Positions 46,302 to 47,253 of a stretch of 47,253 nt of DNA are shown one piece after another; the first letter of the stretch is position 1; each line of letters starts with the position of its first letter. Position numbers and translations under genes: made by a program. Source of the DNA: Rhodococcus sp. AW25M09 (GTDB taxonomy: Bacteria; Actinomycetota; Actinomycetes; Mycobacteriales; Mycobacteriaceae); NCBI RefSeq assembly GCF_000333955.1, contig NZ_CAPS01000045.1, forward strand, positions 1 through 47,253, in the 5' to 3' direction. A model generated the notes under the pieces. That model did no database searches. It worked only from the letters and a program-made list of their open reading frames with translations, and had not been told where the DNA came from.

Positions 46302-47253
46302 TTGAGCGCTCCCCGGATCGACTTCGCGAGCTCACCTCGCCCGACGCTCGGCGTCGAGTGGGAGATTGCACTGGTCGACAAGAACACGCGAGACCTGGTG
46401 AACTCCGCCGAGGCGGTGATGGACGGGGTCAGTGAGCTGGCCGGGGACACCCCGAGGGTGACGAAGGAGTTGCTGCGCAACACCGTCGAGCTCGTCACCG
46501 GAGTGTGCGAGAACGTCGGGGAAGCGATGGAGGACCTCGGTGGCTCCCTGGAGCTGGTGCGCCGGGCTGCGGATCCTTTGGGAATCGACCTGTTCTCGGC
46601 CGGCACGCATCCCTTCGCCGAGTGGTCCACGCAGCAGCTCACCAGCTCTCCGAGCTACGACGAGCTGATCGCGCGCACGCAGTGGTGGGGTCGTCAGATG
46701 CTGATCTGGGGCGTGCACGTACACGTCGGAGTGTCGTCCCCCGACAAGGTTTTTCCCATTCTGAACTCCCTGTTGCTGCAGTACCCGCACCTGCTGGCGC
46801 TGTCGGCGTCTTCGCCGATCTGGGCGGGCAACGACACCGGTTATGCCAGCAACCGTGCGTTGATGTTCCAGCAACTGCCGACCGCAGGGCTGCCGTTCCA
46901 GTTCGAGAACTGGTCGCAGTTCGAGGGATTCGTTCGTGATCAGCTCAAGACCGGCGTCATCGAACAACTCGGCGGTATGCACTGGGACATTCGGCCGGCT
47001 CCGAAGTGGGGAACCATCGAGGTCCGGGTGTGCGACGGAGCGTCGACCAAGCGGGAACTGGCCGCCCTCGTCGCGTTGACGCATTGCCTGATCGTCCACC
47101 TCGACGAGCGACTCGAGGCGGGGGAGACTCTGCCGTCGATCCCGCCGTGGCACGTGCAGGAGAACAAGTGGCGGGCCGCCCGATACGGCCTCGATGCGGA
47201 GATCATCGTCGACTCGGACAGCAACGAGCGGTTGGTCACCGACGATCTGAGTG
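46302..47253 (+). CDS. ybdK: Carboxylate-amine ligase YbdK-like (partial, 3' end missing)
   Basis: The first 317 codons of a glutamate-cysteine ligase-like (GCS2/YbdK) enzyme; the window ends before the stop. The family start PTLGVEWEIALVD is clear, followed by TKELLRNTVELVTGVCENV, GTHPFAEWSTQQ, WGVHVHVGVSSPDKVFP, HWDIRPAPKWGTIEVRVCD. It has weak gamma-glutamyl-cysteine ligase activity in E. coli; in M. tuberculosis it is Rv0433. The TTG at 46302 lies one base after the sodC stop. No ribosome site is seen, so translation is probably coupled. The extra start candidates inside sodC were not supported. Confidence 0.9.
   Translation, partial: MSAPRIDFASSPRPTLGVEWEIALVDKNTRDLVNSAEAVMDGVSELAGDTPRVTKELLRNTVELVTGVCENVGEAMEDLGGSLELVRRAADPLGIDLFSAGTHPFAEWSTQQLTSSPSYDELIARTQWWGRQMLIWGVHVHVGVSSPDKVFPILNSLLLQYPHLLALSASSPIWAGNDTGYASNRALMFQQLPTAGLPFQFENWSQFEGFVRDQLKTGVIEQLGGMHWDIRPAPKWGTIEVRVCDGASTKRELAALVALTHCLIVHLDERLEAGETLPSIPPWHVQENKWRAARYGLDAEIIVDSDSNERLVTDDLS

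Overview
The window is one contiguous piece of a high-GC actinobacterial chromosome. Its codon use (strong G/C in third positions, many GTG starts), the F420-dependent enzymes and the gene order all point to a mycolate-producing actinobacterium. A Rhodococcus-like organism (Nocardiaceae) is the best guess. From memory, the gene order follows the M. tuberculosis Rv0390-Rv0433 segment: rhodanese-metZ, fgd, pta-ackA, pknG-glnH-glnX, mutT3, thiE/thiO-thiS-thiG, lpqL, thiD, xthA-GNAT-def, DUF3263-virR-sodC-ybdK. Blocks not in that list are inserted between these genes. No rRNA, tRNA, CRISPR array, prophage or insertion sequence was seen.

Region by region. Bases 1-3431 look like a sulfur operon. 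It opens with a 24-codon Cys-rich leader peptide missed by ORF calling, followed by a TauD-type dioxygenase, a membrane protein, a rhodanese and O-succinylhomoserine sulfhydrylase (metZ). Bases 3483-5785 (minus) carry isochorismate synthase, a coupled HAD-IIA phosphatase and a TfoX-like protein. Bases 6028-10182 hold redox genes, including an aldo/keto reductase-LLM oxidoreductase pair divergent from a TetR regulator across two perfect palindromes. Bases 10183-12996 contain a decayed segment, methionine aminopeptidase and a GNAT enzyme. Bases 13007-15163 encode a DUF222/HNH (13E12-type) protein.

Bases 15280-26927 form the conserved core: F420-dependent glucose-6-phosphate dehydrogenase, a Ddn-like F420H2 reductase, the Pta-AckA acetate module, the PknG-GlnH-GlnX amino-acid-sensing module and MutT3 fused to a second domain. 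This part is peppered with 11 copies of a short repeat, four of them translated inside pknG. Bases 26934-31879 hold small membrane proteins, a LolA-like/ABC ATPase/permease trio and a lipase. Bases 31926-34811 are thiamine genes, with thiO-thiS-thiG behind a TPP riboswitch. Bases 35077-40023 carry a second ABC pair, the LpqL peptidase, a class III nucleotide cyclase with an altered active-site motif and thiD. Bases 40282-41808 hold two tandem GNAT paralogues separated by a triplicated 15-bp repeat, and a membrane gene behind an operator-like palindrome pair. Bases 41778-47253 hold xthA, a GNAT protein, def, a DUF3263 protein, a VirR-like protein, sodC and the start of ybdK.

The points most worth a second look are the Cys leader peptide before the dioxygenase, the repeat family that has entered the pknG reading frame, the three ERTQAV motifs in the PknG N-terminus, the MutT3-NYN-like fusion, the cyclase with Thr replacing the usual Asn, and the two sets of paired palindromes.
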